Source: Acidimicrobiia bacterium
GTDB taxonomy: Bacteria > Actinomycetota > Acidimicrobiia > Spongiisociales > UBA11373
NCBI GenBank assembly: GCA_030584185.1
Contig: CP129495.1
Span: forward strand, 558,001-622,000
Reading direction: 5' to 3'
Length of the DNA stretch: 64,000 bases
Position 1 is the stretch's first letter; each line of letters starts with the position of its first letter. This document shows, in pieces, positions 43,396 to 52,583 of this stretch. The translations under genes were made by a program, and so were the position numbers. The notes under the pieces were generated by a model. The model saw only the letters and a program-made list of their open reading frames with translations, had not been told where the DNA came from and searched no databases.

Positions 43396-44661
43396 CTACC
43401 CGTCCTCATCGCCGGGCTCATCGCTGAACTCGAAGACGAGGTCCCCGATTCGAACCTCGTCGCCGGCCACCGCCCCCAGTCGGCGCAGCTCGTCGTCGAC
43501 GCCGGCGGCGGCCAGCCGACGGGCCGCCAGTGCCGCCGCGCCGGGCTTGGTCAGGTCGTCGAAGGCGACGGCGCGCTCGGCGGCTCGTCCCGTCACCACC
43601 CACTGTTCGCCGTCACGATCCACCGAGAACCCCGGCGCGACCGGGCGATGCAGCACGTAGCCCTCCCCCTCGGGCGATCGCGGCGCCGACTCGACGAGGT
43701 CGGCAACCGCATGCATGAGCCGATCTACCCCGCTGCCGGTAACCCCCGACACCAGATGAACCTCGGTCCCGGTGGCCCGGAGCCGCCTCGCCTGCTCATC
43801 GGCCCCCGGCAGGTCGCCCTTGCCGACGACGACCAGCCCGGGGCGCTCTGCAAGTTCGGGCAGATGCCGTTCCAGCTCCGACCTCAGAACCCCCAGTTGA
43901 GTGACGCAGTCGGCCTCCTGCATTGGCGAAGGATCGAGCAGGAACACGAGTACACGGCTTCGCTCTACGTGTCTGAGGAACTCGTGGCCCAGGCCCTTGC
44001 CTTCGGCGGCCCCCTCGATCAGCCCGGGGATGTCGGCGAGCACGAATTGCCTCCCGTCGACGTCCACGACGCCCAGGTTCGGGATCAGGGTCGTGAACGG
44101 ATAGTCGGCGATCTTGGGCTTGGCCGACGACACCCGCGAGATGAGAGTGCTCTTGCCGGCGTTCGGAAAGCCGATGAGGGCGGCATCGACCAGCAGCTTC
44201 AGCTCGAACACGAAGCTGACTTCCGTACCGTACTCGCCCTGCTCGGCGTAGTCGGGAGAGATACGGCGGGGGCCTGCGAGGGCGGCGTTCCCCTGCCCTC
44301 CCCTACCCCCCTGGAGCAGGGTCACCCTCTGGCCAGGAAGTGCCAGGTCGGCGAGGATGGTGCCGGTGTCATCGCGGATCACGGTGCCCGGTGGGACAAG
44401 CAACACCAGGTCCTCCCCGCGGCTGCCGTGTTGCAGGTCGCCGCGACCGTGAGTTCCGGAAGACGCCCTGCGATGGGGTCGGCGCATGTAGTCCAGGAGT
44501 GTGGAGACCCCGGGGTTCGCTTCGACCACGACGTCGCCGCCGGGACCACCCGAGCCGCCCACCGGCTTCCCGCGCGGGCGACCACGGGACTTGACGAAGG
44601 CGACGATGCCGGCCCCTCCATCACCGCCTCGCAGATGGACCCGAACCTGGTCGACGAACAC
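43396..44661 (-). CDS. obgE: GTPase Obg
   Basis: A 421-aa protein with three domains: the glycine-rich Obg fold (VHLRGGDGGAGIVAF, then GGSGGPGGDVV), the GTPase domain (G1 GFPNAGKST, G3 ADIPGLIEGA) and a C-terminal OCT domain (RPVAPGFSVDRDGEQWVVTG). Obg is an essential GTPase of 50S assembly and stress control. The G4 motif reads GKGD instead of NKxD, a change at the guanine-specificity asparagine. GTG 44661 gives the usual FVDQVRV start. It follows rplU-rpmA as in most bacteria. Confidence 0.94.
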   Translation of the reverse strand: MFVDQVRVHLRGGDGGAGIVAFVKSRGRPRGKPVGGSGGPGGDVVVEANPGVSTLLDYMRRPHRRASSGTHGRGDLQHGSRGEDLVLLVPPGTVIRDDTGTILADLALPGQRVTLLQGGRGGQGNAALAGPRRISPDYAEQGEYGTEVSFVFELKLLVDAALIGFPNAGKSTLISRVSSAKPKIADYPFTTLIPNLGVVDVDGRQFVLADIPGLIEGAAEGKGLGHEFLRHVERSRVLVFLLDPSPMQEADCVTQLGVLRSELERHLPELAERPGLVVVGKGDLPGADEQARRLRATGTEVHLVSGVTGSGVDRLMHAVADLVESAPRSPEGEGYVLHRPVAPGFSVDRDGEQWVVTGRAAERAVAFDDLTKPGAAALAARRLAAAGVDDELRRLGAVAGDEVRIGDLVFEFSDEPGDEDG

Positions 44662-44683
44662 CGGCCCAGACCAGCCGGGCAGT

Positions 44684-44938
44684 TCAGCCGTCGGCGCGGA
44701 CGCTGACCTCGCGGCGGCCGTGCCGGGTGCCGTATGCGACCGTCCCGTTGGAGGTGGCGAACAGCGTGTCGTCGCCCCCGCGAGCCACGTTGTCGCCGGG
44801 ATGGATCTTGGTGCCACGCTGACGGACGATGATCGCCCCGGCGGTCACCGTCTGGCCATCGAACACCTTGGGGCCAAGGCGCTTGGCGTGCGACTCGCGG
44901 CCGTTCTTGGTGGACCCTCCACCCTTCGTCTTGGACAT
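44684..44938 (-). CDS. rpmA: 50S ribosomal protein L27
   Basis: An 84-aa protein with the L27 pattern [20 protein letters not shown] near the N-terminus and [20 protein letters not shown] in the centre. L27 sits at the peptidyl transferase centre. It lies one base after rplU in the standard rplU-rpmA-obgE order. The frame is open further upstream within rplU, but the family start is at ATG 44938. Confidence 0.96.
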   Translation of the reverse strand: MSKTKGGGSTKNGRESHAKRLGPKVFDGQTVTAGAIIVRQRGTKIHPGDNVARGGDDTLFATSNGTVAYGTRHGRREVSVRADG

Positions 44939-44939
44939 G

Positions 44940-45536
44940 TCAGCCCTCCTTGCCCTCGGTCGGGGCCTCGTCGGCCGGCTTCTTGGCCGCCGGCTTCTTG
45001 GCCGGGGCTTCCGCCGTGGTCTTGGCAGGAGCCTTCTTCGCCGCCGCCGGCTTCTTGGCCGGAGTGTCTGCCGTCGTCTTGGCAGGAGCCTTCTTCGCCG
45101 CCGCCAGCTTCTTGGCCGGAGTGTCTGTCGTCGTCTTGGCAGGAGCCTTCTTCGCCGCCACCTCGGTGGGTGGGGCCTTCTCGGATGCGGCGTCGGCCTC
45201 ATCGTCCGCCGGAGCCTTGCCCGGCGGCTTCTTCGGTCCTTCGATCTTCAGCACCTCGAGCGTGGTGTAGCGCTGACGATGGCCGCCACGGTTGCGATAG
45301 CCGGTCTTCGCCTTGTACTTGAAGATGTCGATCTTGTCGCCCTTGGCGGCGCCCACGACCCGAGCCGTCACCCGGGCGCCCTTCAAGTCGGATCCCTTGG
45401 TGACCTTGCCCTTGTCGTCCACCAGGAGCAAGGGGGTGAAGGTGACATCGCCGTCGGCGCGCAGACGCTCGACGTCGATGACGTCGCCTTCGCGCACCTT
45501 GGCCTGCTTGCCGCCGGAGCGGATGATGGCGTACAT
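44940..45536 (-). CDS. rplU: 50S ribosomal protein L21 with a long Lys/Ala/Pro tail
   Basis: A 198-aa product, while L21 is normally about 103 aa. Residues 1-103 are a normal L21 ([14 protein letters not shown], ending [14 protein letters not shown]). After a short acidic linker ([14 protein letters not shown]), a basic tail of about 80 residues follows. It has three 18-19-residue repeats of the form [18 protein letters not shown] and ends acidic. The tail resembles histone H1-like actinobacterial DNA- or RNA-binding tails. ATG 45536 is the family start. Confidence 0.93.
   Translation of the reverse strand: MYAIIRSGGKQAKVREGDVIDVERLRADGDVTFTPLLLVDDKGKVTKGSDLKGARVTARVVGAAKGDKIDIFKYKAKTGYRNRGGHRQRYTTLEVLKIEGPKKPPGKAPADDEADAASEKAPPTEVAAKKAPAKTTTDTPAKKLAAAKKAPAKTTADTPAKKPAAAKKAPAKTTAEAPAKKPAAKKPADEAPTEGKEG
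44985..45160 (-). repeat. Tandem 57-bp repeats coding the L21 tail
   Basis: Three in-frame units of about 57 bp encode the [12 protein letters not shown] motif in the 3' half of rplU. The second and third units are nearly identical at DNA level. The number of copies may vary between strains. Confidence 0.7.
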
Positions 45537-45585
45537 GATCAGCAAAACCTCACGACGGGGAACCGGGACATGTTAGCCGCTTCGC

Positions 45586-47118
45586 TCAGGCTTCCGGCTC
45601 GGGGTCGGGCATCCGAGATCCCGAGGTGGCTGCATCCTCGTAGAGCACCACTCCCCGACCGGCACATGTGGGGCACAGGTGACTGAACGACTCGAGCAGA
45701 CCCTCCGACTCGTTCTTGCGGGTCATCTCGACGAGCCCCAGGTTGGACACGTCGAACACCTGCGTGCGGGTCTTGTCGCGAGCCAGCTCCTCCCGGAACT
45801 TGCGCAAGACGGCATCGCGGTTCTTGGCGATCTCCATGTCGATGAAGTCGATCACGATGATCCCGCCGATGTCGCGTAGTCGAAGCTGGTGGGCGATCTC
45901 GGCGGCTGCCTCGAGGTTGTTCTGCAACACCGTCTCCTCCAGGTTGGAGTGGCCGACGAAGCGGCCCGTGTTGACGTCGATCACCGTCAGCGCCTCGGTC
46001 CGGTCGATCACGACATGACCCCCCGATGGCAGCCACACCTTGCGGTCCAAGGCCTTGCGCAGCTGGTCCTCGACGTGGAAACGCTCGAAGATCGGCATCT
46101 CCTCGTCGTACCGGGCGACACGCGACACCAGGTCCGGATCGGTGTCGTCGAGGTAGCCGACGACCTCATCGAAGATGTCCTGATCGTCGATCAGCAGCCT
46201 GCGAAAGTCCCTGGTGAAGTGCTCACGGATCACACGGATCACCAGGGGTGGCTCCTGGTAGAGGAGTCTCGGAGCGCCACCTCTCGGAATCTCGGCGTTG
46301 ATGCCGTCCCACACCTCCAGCAACCGCAGGATGTCGCTCGAGATCTCCTCCTTCGTCGCCCCTTCGGCGGCGGTGCGAACGATCATCCCGAAACCCCGCA
46401 GGTCGATCTCGGATGCCAGCACCCGGGCGATGTCCTTGAGGCGATCTCGCTCGGCGTCTGATAGCCGGCGGCTGACCGAAGGCTTGTCGACGTTCGGATC
46501 GAGCACCACGTACCTGCCCGAGAGGTTCACCTCGTTGGTCAGCCGTGCGCCCTTGTGCCCCATGGCGTCCTTCACGACCTGGACGAGCACCTCGTCACCG
46601 GTCTTGAGCATCTTCTCGATGCGAAGCTTCTTGCGACCCTCGCCATCCGACGCCACATCACCGGCGTAGAGGACCCCGTTCTTGGGCTCGCCGAAGTCGA
46701 CGAAGGCGGCCTCCATCCCGGGAAGCACATTCCTCACCTTTCCCAGGTAGATGTTGTTGGTCAGCGACGGCCGGTCGGATCGGGCCACGTAATGCTCGAC
46801 GAGCAGCGCCCCCTCCATGACCACGATCTGGGTCTGGTGTGGTGTGCGGCGCACCAGCATCTGCCTGCGCTCGCTCACCGGCGGCGGGGTGATGGCCTCC
46901 GGTTCGGTGCGCTGGTCGGTGCGACCGTCGCGAGGTCGACGCTTCCTCGACTCGCCGCGCCGTTCCCGGCCTCCCTGTTGCGGGGGCGGCGAGGCCTCGA
47001 CGACGCGGCGAATCTCAACGGTGCTGCCGGCAACCCGCCTGGTCTTGCGCTCCTCCACCGCGGTGTCGCCGACACCGCGCCGCACGACGCGTGCGGACTT
47101 CTTGCGAAACAAACCCAT
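45586..47118 (-). CDS. Ribonuclease E/G family
   Basis: A 510-aa endoribonuclease. A basic, disordered N-terminal extension of about 85 residues precedes the S1 domain (IYLGKVRNVLPGMEAAFVDFG). The catalytic metal-binding aspartates lie in VIDVNTGRFVG and IIVIDFIDM, and the zinc-link is CPTCAGRG near the C-terminus. It lacks a long C-terminal degradosome scaffold, so its size is nearer RNase G, while the N-terminal extension is typical of actinobacterial RNase E. ATG 47118 is chosen because it starts the basic extension (MGLFRKKSARVV). It precedes rplU on the same strand. Confidence 0.9.
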   Translation of the reverse strand: MGLFRKKSARVVRRGVGDTAVEERKTRRVAGSTVEIRRVVEASPPPQQGGRERRGESRKRRPRDGRTDQRTEPEAITPPPVSERRQMLVRRTPHQTQIVVMEGALLVEHYVARSDRPSLTNNIYLGKVRNVLPGMEAAFVDFGEPKNGVLYAGDVASDGEGRKKLRIEKMLKTGDEVLVQVVKDAMGHKGARLTNEVNLSGRYVVLDPNVDKPSVSRRLSDAERDRLKDIARVLASEIDLRGFGMIVRTAAEGATKEEISSDILRLLEVWDGINAEIPRGGAPRLLYQEPPLVIRVIREHFTRDFRRLLIDDQDIFDEVVGYLDDTDPDLVSRVARYDEEMPIFERFHVEDQLRKALDRKVWLPSGGHVVIDRTEALTVIDVNTGRFVGHSNLEETVLQNNLEAAAEIAHQLRLRDIGGIIVIDFIDMEIAKNRDAVLRKFREELARDKTRTQVFDVSNLGLVEMTRKNESEGLLESFSHLCPTCAGRGVVLYEDAATSGSRMPDPEPEA

Positions 47119-47310
47119 GGGGTATTCCCTTCGGCGCCCGCGCCAGCGGGCGACTGTCGAACGATGCTTGCCCGGTCGAGCATCCGCATTCCCCGACACC
47201 GGGCCGCGAAGGTGGCGGCTCACAGACGGTGTTGTTGAGGAAGGCGGGCACTCGCATCACTCCGGTCGAAACGGGGCGGCTCGGCGGCGGCCGACGCCCT
47301 CAGGGGAGCC

Positions 47311-47336
47311 AGTGTAGCGGCTGGATGGTTCCATCC
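47311..47336 (-). promoter_or_regulatory. Possible promoter and palindrome of the RNase E/G gene
   Basis: Minus-strand TACACT (47311-47316) is a good -10 match. Just upstream lies the perfect 14-bp palindrome GGATGGTTCCATCC (47323-47336) in the -35 region. The gene start is at 47118, so the leader would be about 190 bases. A long leader fits the autoregulation known for RNase E, but this is inference. Confidence 0.35.
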
Positions 47337-47352
47337 CGAGACATCCGCCGCA

Positions 47353-47943
47353 TCAGCCCGTACCGATCTCCAGGCGCTCCTGCTGACCCTCCTCGGGGTC
47401 GTAGCAGCGCCTGCAACGCGCCTCGTACGCTCCCTGAGCTCCCAGCACCACCAACTCGTCGGAGCGGATCACGCGCTGGGTGAACATTCCCGGGCCGCCA
47501 CAGCGATGGCACACGGCCAGGCTCTTCGTGAGGTACTCGGCCCTGGTCATGAGGGTCGGAACCGGACCGAAAGGCCGCCCCAGGAAGTCGAGATCGAGAC
47601 CGGCAACGATCACCTGCTTCGAGGCTGCGGCGAGACGGTCCACGACCTCGACGAGCCCGGCGTCGAAGAACTGCGCCTCATCGATGCCCACGACCACGGT
47701 CGACTCCCGCACCCGGGCGAGGATGTCGGCGGAGGTGGCGACCGGCTCGGCGGCGGTCGAGAGGGAGGAGTGCGAGACCACCCGGTCACTGGAGTAGCGG
47801 TCGTCGATCACCGGCTTGAAAGTCTGAGTGGGAATCCGAGCGATGGCGTAGCGGGTGATGCGACGGATCAGCTCTTCGCTCTTTCCGGAGAACATGGGAC
47901 CGCAGATCACCTCGACCCAGCCCCGCTGATCCCTCCGATCCAT
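47353..47943 (-). CDS. tdk: Thymidine kinase (type II)
   Basis: A 196-aa enzyme with the P-loop GPMFSGKSEELI near the N-terminus, the GIDEAQFF motif in the middle and a structural zinc site in the lasso domain (CHRCGG and CRRCY). The chain fits bacterial type II thymidine kinases, which phosphorylate thymidine to dTMP in salvage. It lies between the RNase E/G gene and rodA on the same strand with short gaps. Confidence 0.93.
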   Translation of the reverse strand: MDRRDQRGWVEVICGPMFSGKSEELIRRITRYAIARIPTQTFKPVIDDRYSSDRVVSHSSLSTAAEPVATSADILARVRESTVVVGIDEAQFFDAGLVEVVDRLAAASKQVIVAGLDLDFLGRPFGPVPTLMTRAEYLTKSLAVCHRCGGPGMFTQRVIRSDELVVLGAQGAYEARCRRCYDPEEGQQERLEIGTG

Positions 47944-47968
47944 GGCGCCGGACTGTAGCCGTCGGGGG

Positions 47969-49132
47969 TCAGCGGGTCAGTTGCAGCGCACCGGGCAGCC
48001 GCGCCCGTCGCATCCAGATCGAGTTGACGATCCCGACGCTGAGCGCCATTGCCAGGTAGAACGATCCTCCGTACGAGAGGAAGGGCAGGGGAAGCCCGGT
48101 GACCGGAAGCAGACCCAGCGTCATCCCCACGTTCACGAACACGTGGAACCCGAACATGGCCGCCACGCCGGTCGCCACCAACTGGCCGAACCGATCCCGC
48201 GCCGCCCCGGCGATCATGAGCATGCGAAGGATGACCAGGCCGTACAGCCCCAGTACCAGGGCACCCCCGACGAAGCCGAGCTGCTCGCCGACGGCGGTGA
48301 AGATGAAGTCGGTGGTCTGCGCCGGGACGAAGGCGAGGTTCGTCTGAGTGCCTTCGAAGAGCCCGCGGCCGAACAGCCCGCCGTTGCCGATCGCCACCTG
48401 GCTCTGATTCTGGTTGTAGTTGATCGAGAGCGTCTGGTCCCCCAGGTTGAAGAAGCCTTCGATCCGATCCAACTGGTACGCCTTGAGGATGTTGAGCTGG
48501 ACCGCCGCCAACAGTGCCACGAGGGCCAGAGCGATGAGCAGCACGATCTGACGCACCGAAGTGCCCGCCACGAACATCATCACCAGGGCCACGAAGCCGA
48601 AGACGAGCATCGTGCCCAGGTCGGGCTGGACGAAGATGAGCGCCGCCGGCAGCGCCACGAGGGCCAGCGCCTTCGCCACCCGCCGCCACCTCATCGATGC
48701 CTCGTGCACGGGAGCCAGGAGCACCGCCAGGGCGAGGACCACCGCCGGCTTGGCGATCTCGGACGGCTGCAGGTCGATGACGCCGAGGTCGATCCAGCGC
48801 TGCGCTCCCTGGCGCAGGGCGCCCACCGGTGAGAGGACTGCCGCCAGCAGCACCAGGGTCCCTCCGTAGATCAACGGGGTGATCGCATGCCAGGTGCGGT
48901 CGGATATCAGCGATGCGACCAGCAGCACAACCAGTCCCAGGGCGACGAACCACACCTGCCGAACCATCAGCGAGGATCGGTCGAGGCCCTCCGCTTCCAA
49001 CCGAGGCGCCGACGCCGTGAAGATCATCAGGATCCCGAGTGCCGTGAGCAGGCCCATCGCCCCCAGCAGGAGAAAGTCGGGCCGCGAGCGTGATCCTCTC
49101 GGCCGGAGGTCCACTCCGCTCATGCTGCTCAT
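47969..49132 (-). CDS. rodA: Rod-shape peptidoglycan polymerase RodA (SEDS family)
   Basis: A 387-aa polytopic protein with about ten membrane segments. SEDS marks are QPSEIAKPAVVL, FVQPDLGTMLVF and LPLPFLSYGGSF. RodA polymerises glycan strands during elongation together with its cognate class B PBP. The ATG at 49132 overlaps the mrdA stop by 4 bp, so the polymerase and transpeptidase are translated together. A longer in-frame start would lie within mrdA. Confidence 0.94.
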   Translation of the reverse strand: MSSMSGVDLRPRGSRSRPDFLLLGAMGLLTALGILMIFTASAPRLEAEGLDRSSLMVRQVWFVALGLVVLLVASLISDRTWHAITPLIYGGTLVLLAAVLSPVGALRQGAQRWIDLGVIDLQPSEIAKPAVVLALAVLLAPVHEASMRWRRVAKALALVALPAALIFVQPDLGTMLVFGFVALVMMFVAGTSVRQIVLLIALALVALLAAVQLNILKAYQLDRIEGFFNLGDQTLSINYNQNQSQVAIGNGGLFGRGLFEGTQTNLAFVPAQTTDFIFTAVGEQLGFVGGALVLGLYGLVILRMLMIAGAARDRFGQLVATGVAAMFGFHVFVNVGMTLGLLPVTGLPLPFLSYGGSFYLAMALSVGIVNSIWMRRARLPGALQLTR

Positions 49133-51084
49133 CGTTCGGTGTCCGCCCCGGGCCGAAGCGGATCGGGGTCCTCGCCCATCAGGTACTGGAAGATCCGCCG
49201 GGCCGCAGGAGCCGCCACCCTGCCGCCGGAGCCACCCTGGTCGACGACGACGGCGACCACCCACCTGGGATCGCTCAGCGGAGCAGCCCCCACGAACCAG
49301 GCGGTGTCCTTCGACTGCTCATCGTCCTCGACCGCCTGGAAGATCTCGGCGGTACCGGTCTTGCCCCCCACCTCCTGCAGGGCGGCGCACTCGGCGTCGG
49401 GCTCGTCGTCACAGAAGCCGGCGAACGCCGAACGGGCGGTCCCGAACTGGCTGTTGACCACGCCGTTGAGGTCGGCGCGCAGGCCGGCAACCGTCTCGTC
49501 GGCGAGGTCGATCTTGCGGGTCACCGACTTCGGGTTGGTGAAGATCACCTCGTTGGTGGCGTCGCGAACCGACTCGACCACCCGCGGCCGCCACAGTGTG
49601 CCGCCGTTCACCAGGGCCCCGTAAGCCACCGCCATCTGCAGAGGGGTCACGGTCAGTGCCCCCTGGCCGGTGGCGATGTTCATCAGATCGCCCCCCGACC
49701 ATCCGCCCTCTTCCCGCACCACGCCGGTCTTGTTCTGCTGGTGGTACTGGAACCATTCGCGGTCCGGAACGAGGCCGGCCTGCTCGAAGGGCAGGTCGAT
49801 GCCCGTCGTGCTCCCGAAGCCGAGCTTCTCCGCCCATCGCTGGAGGAGGTCCTCGTCCCAATCGAGCCCGCGCTGCTCCCAGATGGCGAGGGCGATCGAC
49901 CAGTAGTAGAGGTTGCACGACTGGTGCAGCGACTCGCCGAGCGTGATCTCTCCATGCCCTCCCTCCTTCCAGTCGTTGAGGGGTGGGGTGGCGGGGAACA
50001 GCAGCTGTCCGTCACAGAAGAACAGGCTCGGATCCTGGGAGCGATCGAGGTCGGCGTGGTCCTCCTCGAGCGTGGGCGAGATCCCCTCCTCCAGGGCCAG
50101 GGCGTAGACGATGCTCTTGAAGGACGATCCCGGCGGGTACAGGCCCTGGATGGCGAAGTTGTTGAATGCCGCCTTCTCGGAGAGCGTGTCCCACTCCTTC
50201 TCGGTGAGCTGCCCATCGGAGAATGCGGTGGGATCGAACGAAGGCACCGATGCCATTGCCAGGACCGATCCGTCGGTGACGTCGAGCACGACTGCCGACG
50301 CCCGGAGAACCGGCTCGCCGTCCTGGCGGGCGAGGGCGATCGCCGACTCGAGCGTGCCCTCTACGAAGCGTTGCAGGGCCAGGTCGACGGTGGTGACCAC
50401 GCTGCCCCCGGGCTGCGGTGGTACCTCATCCACCACTCCGAGGATCGCCCCCTTGGCGTTGACACGGTAGGTGATCCGACCCGGGGTCCCCCTCAGCAGC
50501 CGGTCGTAGGAGCGCTCCACGCCGAACTTGCCGACCCGATCGCCCAGCGAGAGGTCGATCCGGTCGAGGTCCTCCTCCCCGGGGGCGCCGATGTATCCGA
50601 CGATGTGGGCCGCCGATTCACCGAGCGGGTAGACGCGGGTGGGAATCCACTCGATCGAGACCCCCGGGAAGCGTTCCAGGTTCTCCAGGACGAACACCCC
50701 AGTCGACTCGCTCACCTCGCCGCCGAGGAGAAACCGGGCGCCCGAGCCTTGGTGTTCGAACTCGGCGTCGATCTCGGCGACGGGGATTCCCAGGACCGCC
50801 GACAGGTTCTGTTTGAGGCCCGGCTCTTGCTCGGTGGTCACCAGCCTGCGATCGACGACGACGCGAGGAGTGGGGACCGTCCCGGCCATGATCTCCTTGC
50901 CCGATCGGTCGAAGATGTCGCCACGAGGCGCCTCGATGGTCACGGTTCGCAGCTGCTGGCTCTCGGCGACCTCCAGGGACGCAGTGAGGTCGGTCACCTG
51001 GAGCACCCACATCCGCAGGAGGAGGAGGGTGAACATGGCGATGATCGTCGCCCCGACCGTTGCGATCCTCCAGCCGATCTTCAT
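49129..51084 (-). CDS. mrdA: Penicillin-binding protein 2 (elongasome transpeptidase)
   Basis: A 651-aa class B PBP. One N-terminal membrane helix (ATVGATIIAMFTLLLLRMWV) is followed by the pedestal domain and the transpeptidase domain with SxxK in PGSSFKSIVYA, SxN in SCNLYYW and KTG in GKTGTAEIF. It cross-links new peptidoglycan as the partner of RodA. It overlaps mreD at its start and rodA at its end by 4 bp each. Confidence 0.95.
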   Translation of the reverse strand: MKIGWRIATVGATIIAMFTLLLLRMWVLQVTDLTASLEVAESQQLRTVTIEAPRGDIFDRSGKEIMAGTVPTPRVVVDRRLVTTEQEPGLKQNLSAVLGIPVAEIDAEFEHQGSGARFLLGGEVSESTGVFVLENLERFPGVSIEWIPTRVYPLGESAAHIVGYIGAPGEEDLDRIDLSLGDRVGKFGVERSYDRLLRGTPGRITYRVNAKGAILGVVDEVPPQPGGSVVTTVDLALQRFVEGTLESAIALARQDGEPVLRASAVVLDVTDGSVLAMASVPSFDPTAFSDGQLTEKEWDTLSEKAAFNNFAIQGLYPPGSSFKSIVYALALEEGISPTLEEDHADLDRSQDPSLFFCDGQLLFPATPPLNDWKEGGHGEITLGESLHQSCNLYYWSIALAIWEQRGLDWDEDLLQRWAEKLGFGSTTGIDLPFEQAGLVPDREWFQYHQQNKTGVVREEGGWSGGDLMNIATGQGALTVTPLQMAVAYGALVNGGTLWRPRVVESVRDATNEVIFTNPKSVTRKIDLADETVAGLRADLNGVVNSQFGTARSAFAGFCDDEPDAECAALQEVGGKTGTAEIFQAVEDDEQSKDTAWFVGAAPLSDPRWVVAVVVDQGGSGGRVAAPAARRIFQYLMGEDPDPLRPGADTER

Positions 51085-51593
51085 AGCGACAGGCTCGCCG
51101 ACCTGCGTCGGGCGACCCCGAGCGTCCGCGGGGCCATGGCGAGTATCAACGGTGCCAGCAGGGTGTTGTACACGGCGGGGAGAAGGATCTTCTTCAGGAC
51201 GGCTGCATCGGCCAGGGTCCGCTCGCCGAAGATCGTACCCAGGACCGAAAACAGCGTGAGCGCACCGACCGTCGCCACCAGGACGTAGGGGCCGAGCAGC
51301 CCGAAGTCGTCTTCGAGCCGCTCACGCACCCGCACCGTCACGAACGCCAGCGTGGTCAGCACCAGCGCCCAGAGGCCGAGCGGGGTGTCCGAGAGCAGGT
51401 CCTGCAGCAGGCCGGCACCGAAGCCGAGGAGGAGGGCGAACTCGGCAGGCAGGTAGCGGGCATATGCGAGCACCACGAGCAGCACCAGGCTGGGGGCGGC
51501 ATCGAACGGTCGAATCCGGACGAAGACCGTCGTCTGGATGGCGACCGCCACCAGGACGACGAGCACCAGGATGACGATTCGCCGCGCCTTCAC
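51081..51593 (-). CDS. mreD: Rod shape-determining protein MreD
   Basis: A 170-aa membrane protein with five or six hydrophobic segments (VILVLVVLVAVAIQTTVFV, LLVVLAYARYLPAEFALLLG and others). MreD sequences are poorly conserved; the call rests on size, topology and its position between mreC and mrdA. It is part of the elongasome. It overlaps both neighbours by 4 bp. Confidence 0.88.
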   Translation of the reverse strand: MKARRIVILVLVVLVAVAIQTTVFVRIRPFDAAPSLVLLVVLAYARYLPAEFALLLGFGAGLLQDLLSDTPLGLWALVLTTLAFVTVRVRERLEDDFGLLGPYVLVATVGALTLFSVLGTIFGERTLADAAVLKKILLPAVYNTLLAPLILAMAPRTLGVARRRSASLSL

Positions 51594-52570
51594 GGCTGCA
51601 CCTGAGGGACCGTGGTCGACGTCATCGACGAGGTGGTGGTCGAGGTGGTGGGAGGTGGCTCCTCGGTCTCGCCTTCGGTGGGATCTCCGGGGTCGGCAGG
51701 AACCTGCGTCGGAAGACGGTCGCCCTGATCGAAGCCGATCACAACGGCCTCGTCGCGGGTGAACACCAGCACCTGCACGAAGTCGATCCGGGTGATGGCG
51801 GCAACCGGCTTCGCAGTGGTGCGCAGGGCGAACCCCACCTCGGAGCGAGCGGGTTCGCTCACCCGAGCCACCGGAATCCCAGCCGGGAACCGCCCGTCGG
51901 CCGTGACCAGCAGGTCCCCTTCGACGACGGCGGCGTCCGTGTTGAACATCTCGAGCACCATCGGGCCGGCGCCCCGCCCCCGCAGCACGCCGGTCTCACC
52001 GGTGCGCTCCACCCGTACCGCAACCACGATCGAAGGATCGGTGATCAATCGGACCCGCGCCGAGTTCTCGGTGACGGCGACCACCCGGCCCACCAGGCCT
52101 CCCTCGTCGATCACCGGCATGTCGAGCCCGATGCCGGCAGCCCGACCCTTGTCGATGACCCTGGTGTGATCGAACTCGGAGACCCCCACCGCCAGCACTC
52201 GGGCGGTGATGGTGTCGATTCCCTCCGGAGGCGCCAGGTCGAGTAGGGCTTCCAGCTCACGCACCCGGATGCGGATGCTCTCGGTCTCCTGGATCTGACT
52301 CTCAAGCGCGGTGAGGCGCTGCCGCAGCTGACGGTTCTCCTCTCGCAAGGAGAACAGATCGCTGAGGCTCTCGAAGAAGTCGACCGCCGGCCGCGTGGCC
52401 GAACCGAGGAACCGCTGCACCGGGGCGAATGCGGCCTGGGTGCCGTCGCGCAGGGTGGCTCCGATTCCGGTGCCGGCCGATCGGATGTCCACGGTGACCA
52501 GCACCAGAGAAACGATGATCAGGCCGATGAAGACGCCGGTGGGGCGATCGACTTCTCGGGGCCGCCACAT
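51590..52570 (-). CDS. mreC: Rod shape-determining protein MreC
   Basis: A 326-aa protein with one N-terminal membrane helix (GVFIGLIIVSLVLVTVDI), a coiled coil at about residues 65-105 (FSLREENRQLRQRLTALE) and two beta domains. The PVIDEGGLVGRVVAVTENSARVRL stretch spans the family hallmark, split here as VIDEGGLVGRVV. A Thr/Ser-rich tail of about 40 residues ends the protein. MreC links MreB to PBP2 and activates it. It lies 13 bases downstream of mreB. Confidence 0.92.
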   Translation of the reverse strand: MWRPREVDRPTGVFIGLIIVSLVLVTVDIRSAGTGIGATLRDGTQAAFAPVQRFLGSATRPAVDFFESLSDLFSLREENRQLRQRLTALESQIQETESIRIRVRELEALLDLAPPEGIDTITARVLAVGVSEFDHTRVIDKGRAAGIGLDMPVIDEGGLVGRVVAVTENSARVRLITDPSIVVAVRVERTGETGVLRGRGAGPMVLEMFNTDAAVVEGDLLVTADGRFPAGIPVARVSEPARSEVGFALRTTAKPVAAITRIDFVQVLVFTRDEAVVIGFDQGDRLPTQVPADPGDPTEGETEEPPPTTSTTTSSMTSTTVPQVQP

Positions 52571-52583
52571 CTGCGGCCGTCAG

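Noticed and set aside
42535-44706. Long plus-strand open frame of about 720 codons opposite moxR and obgE
   Set aside because: It is the antisense shadow of two well-supported genes in high-GC DNA and has no domain or ribosome site.
44985-45160. Regular repeats that could be mistaken for a CRISPR array
   Set aside because: They are tandem, in frame, without unique spacers, and encode the L21 tail.
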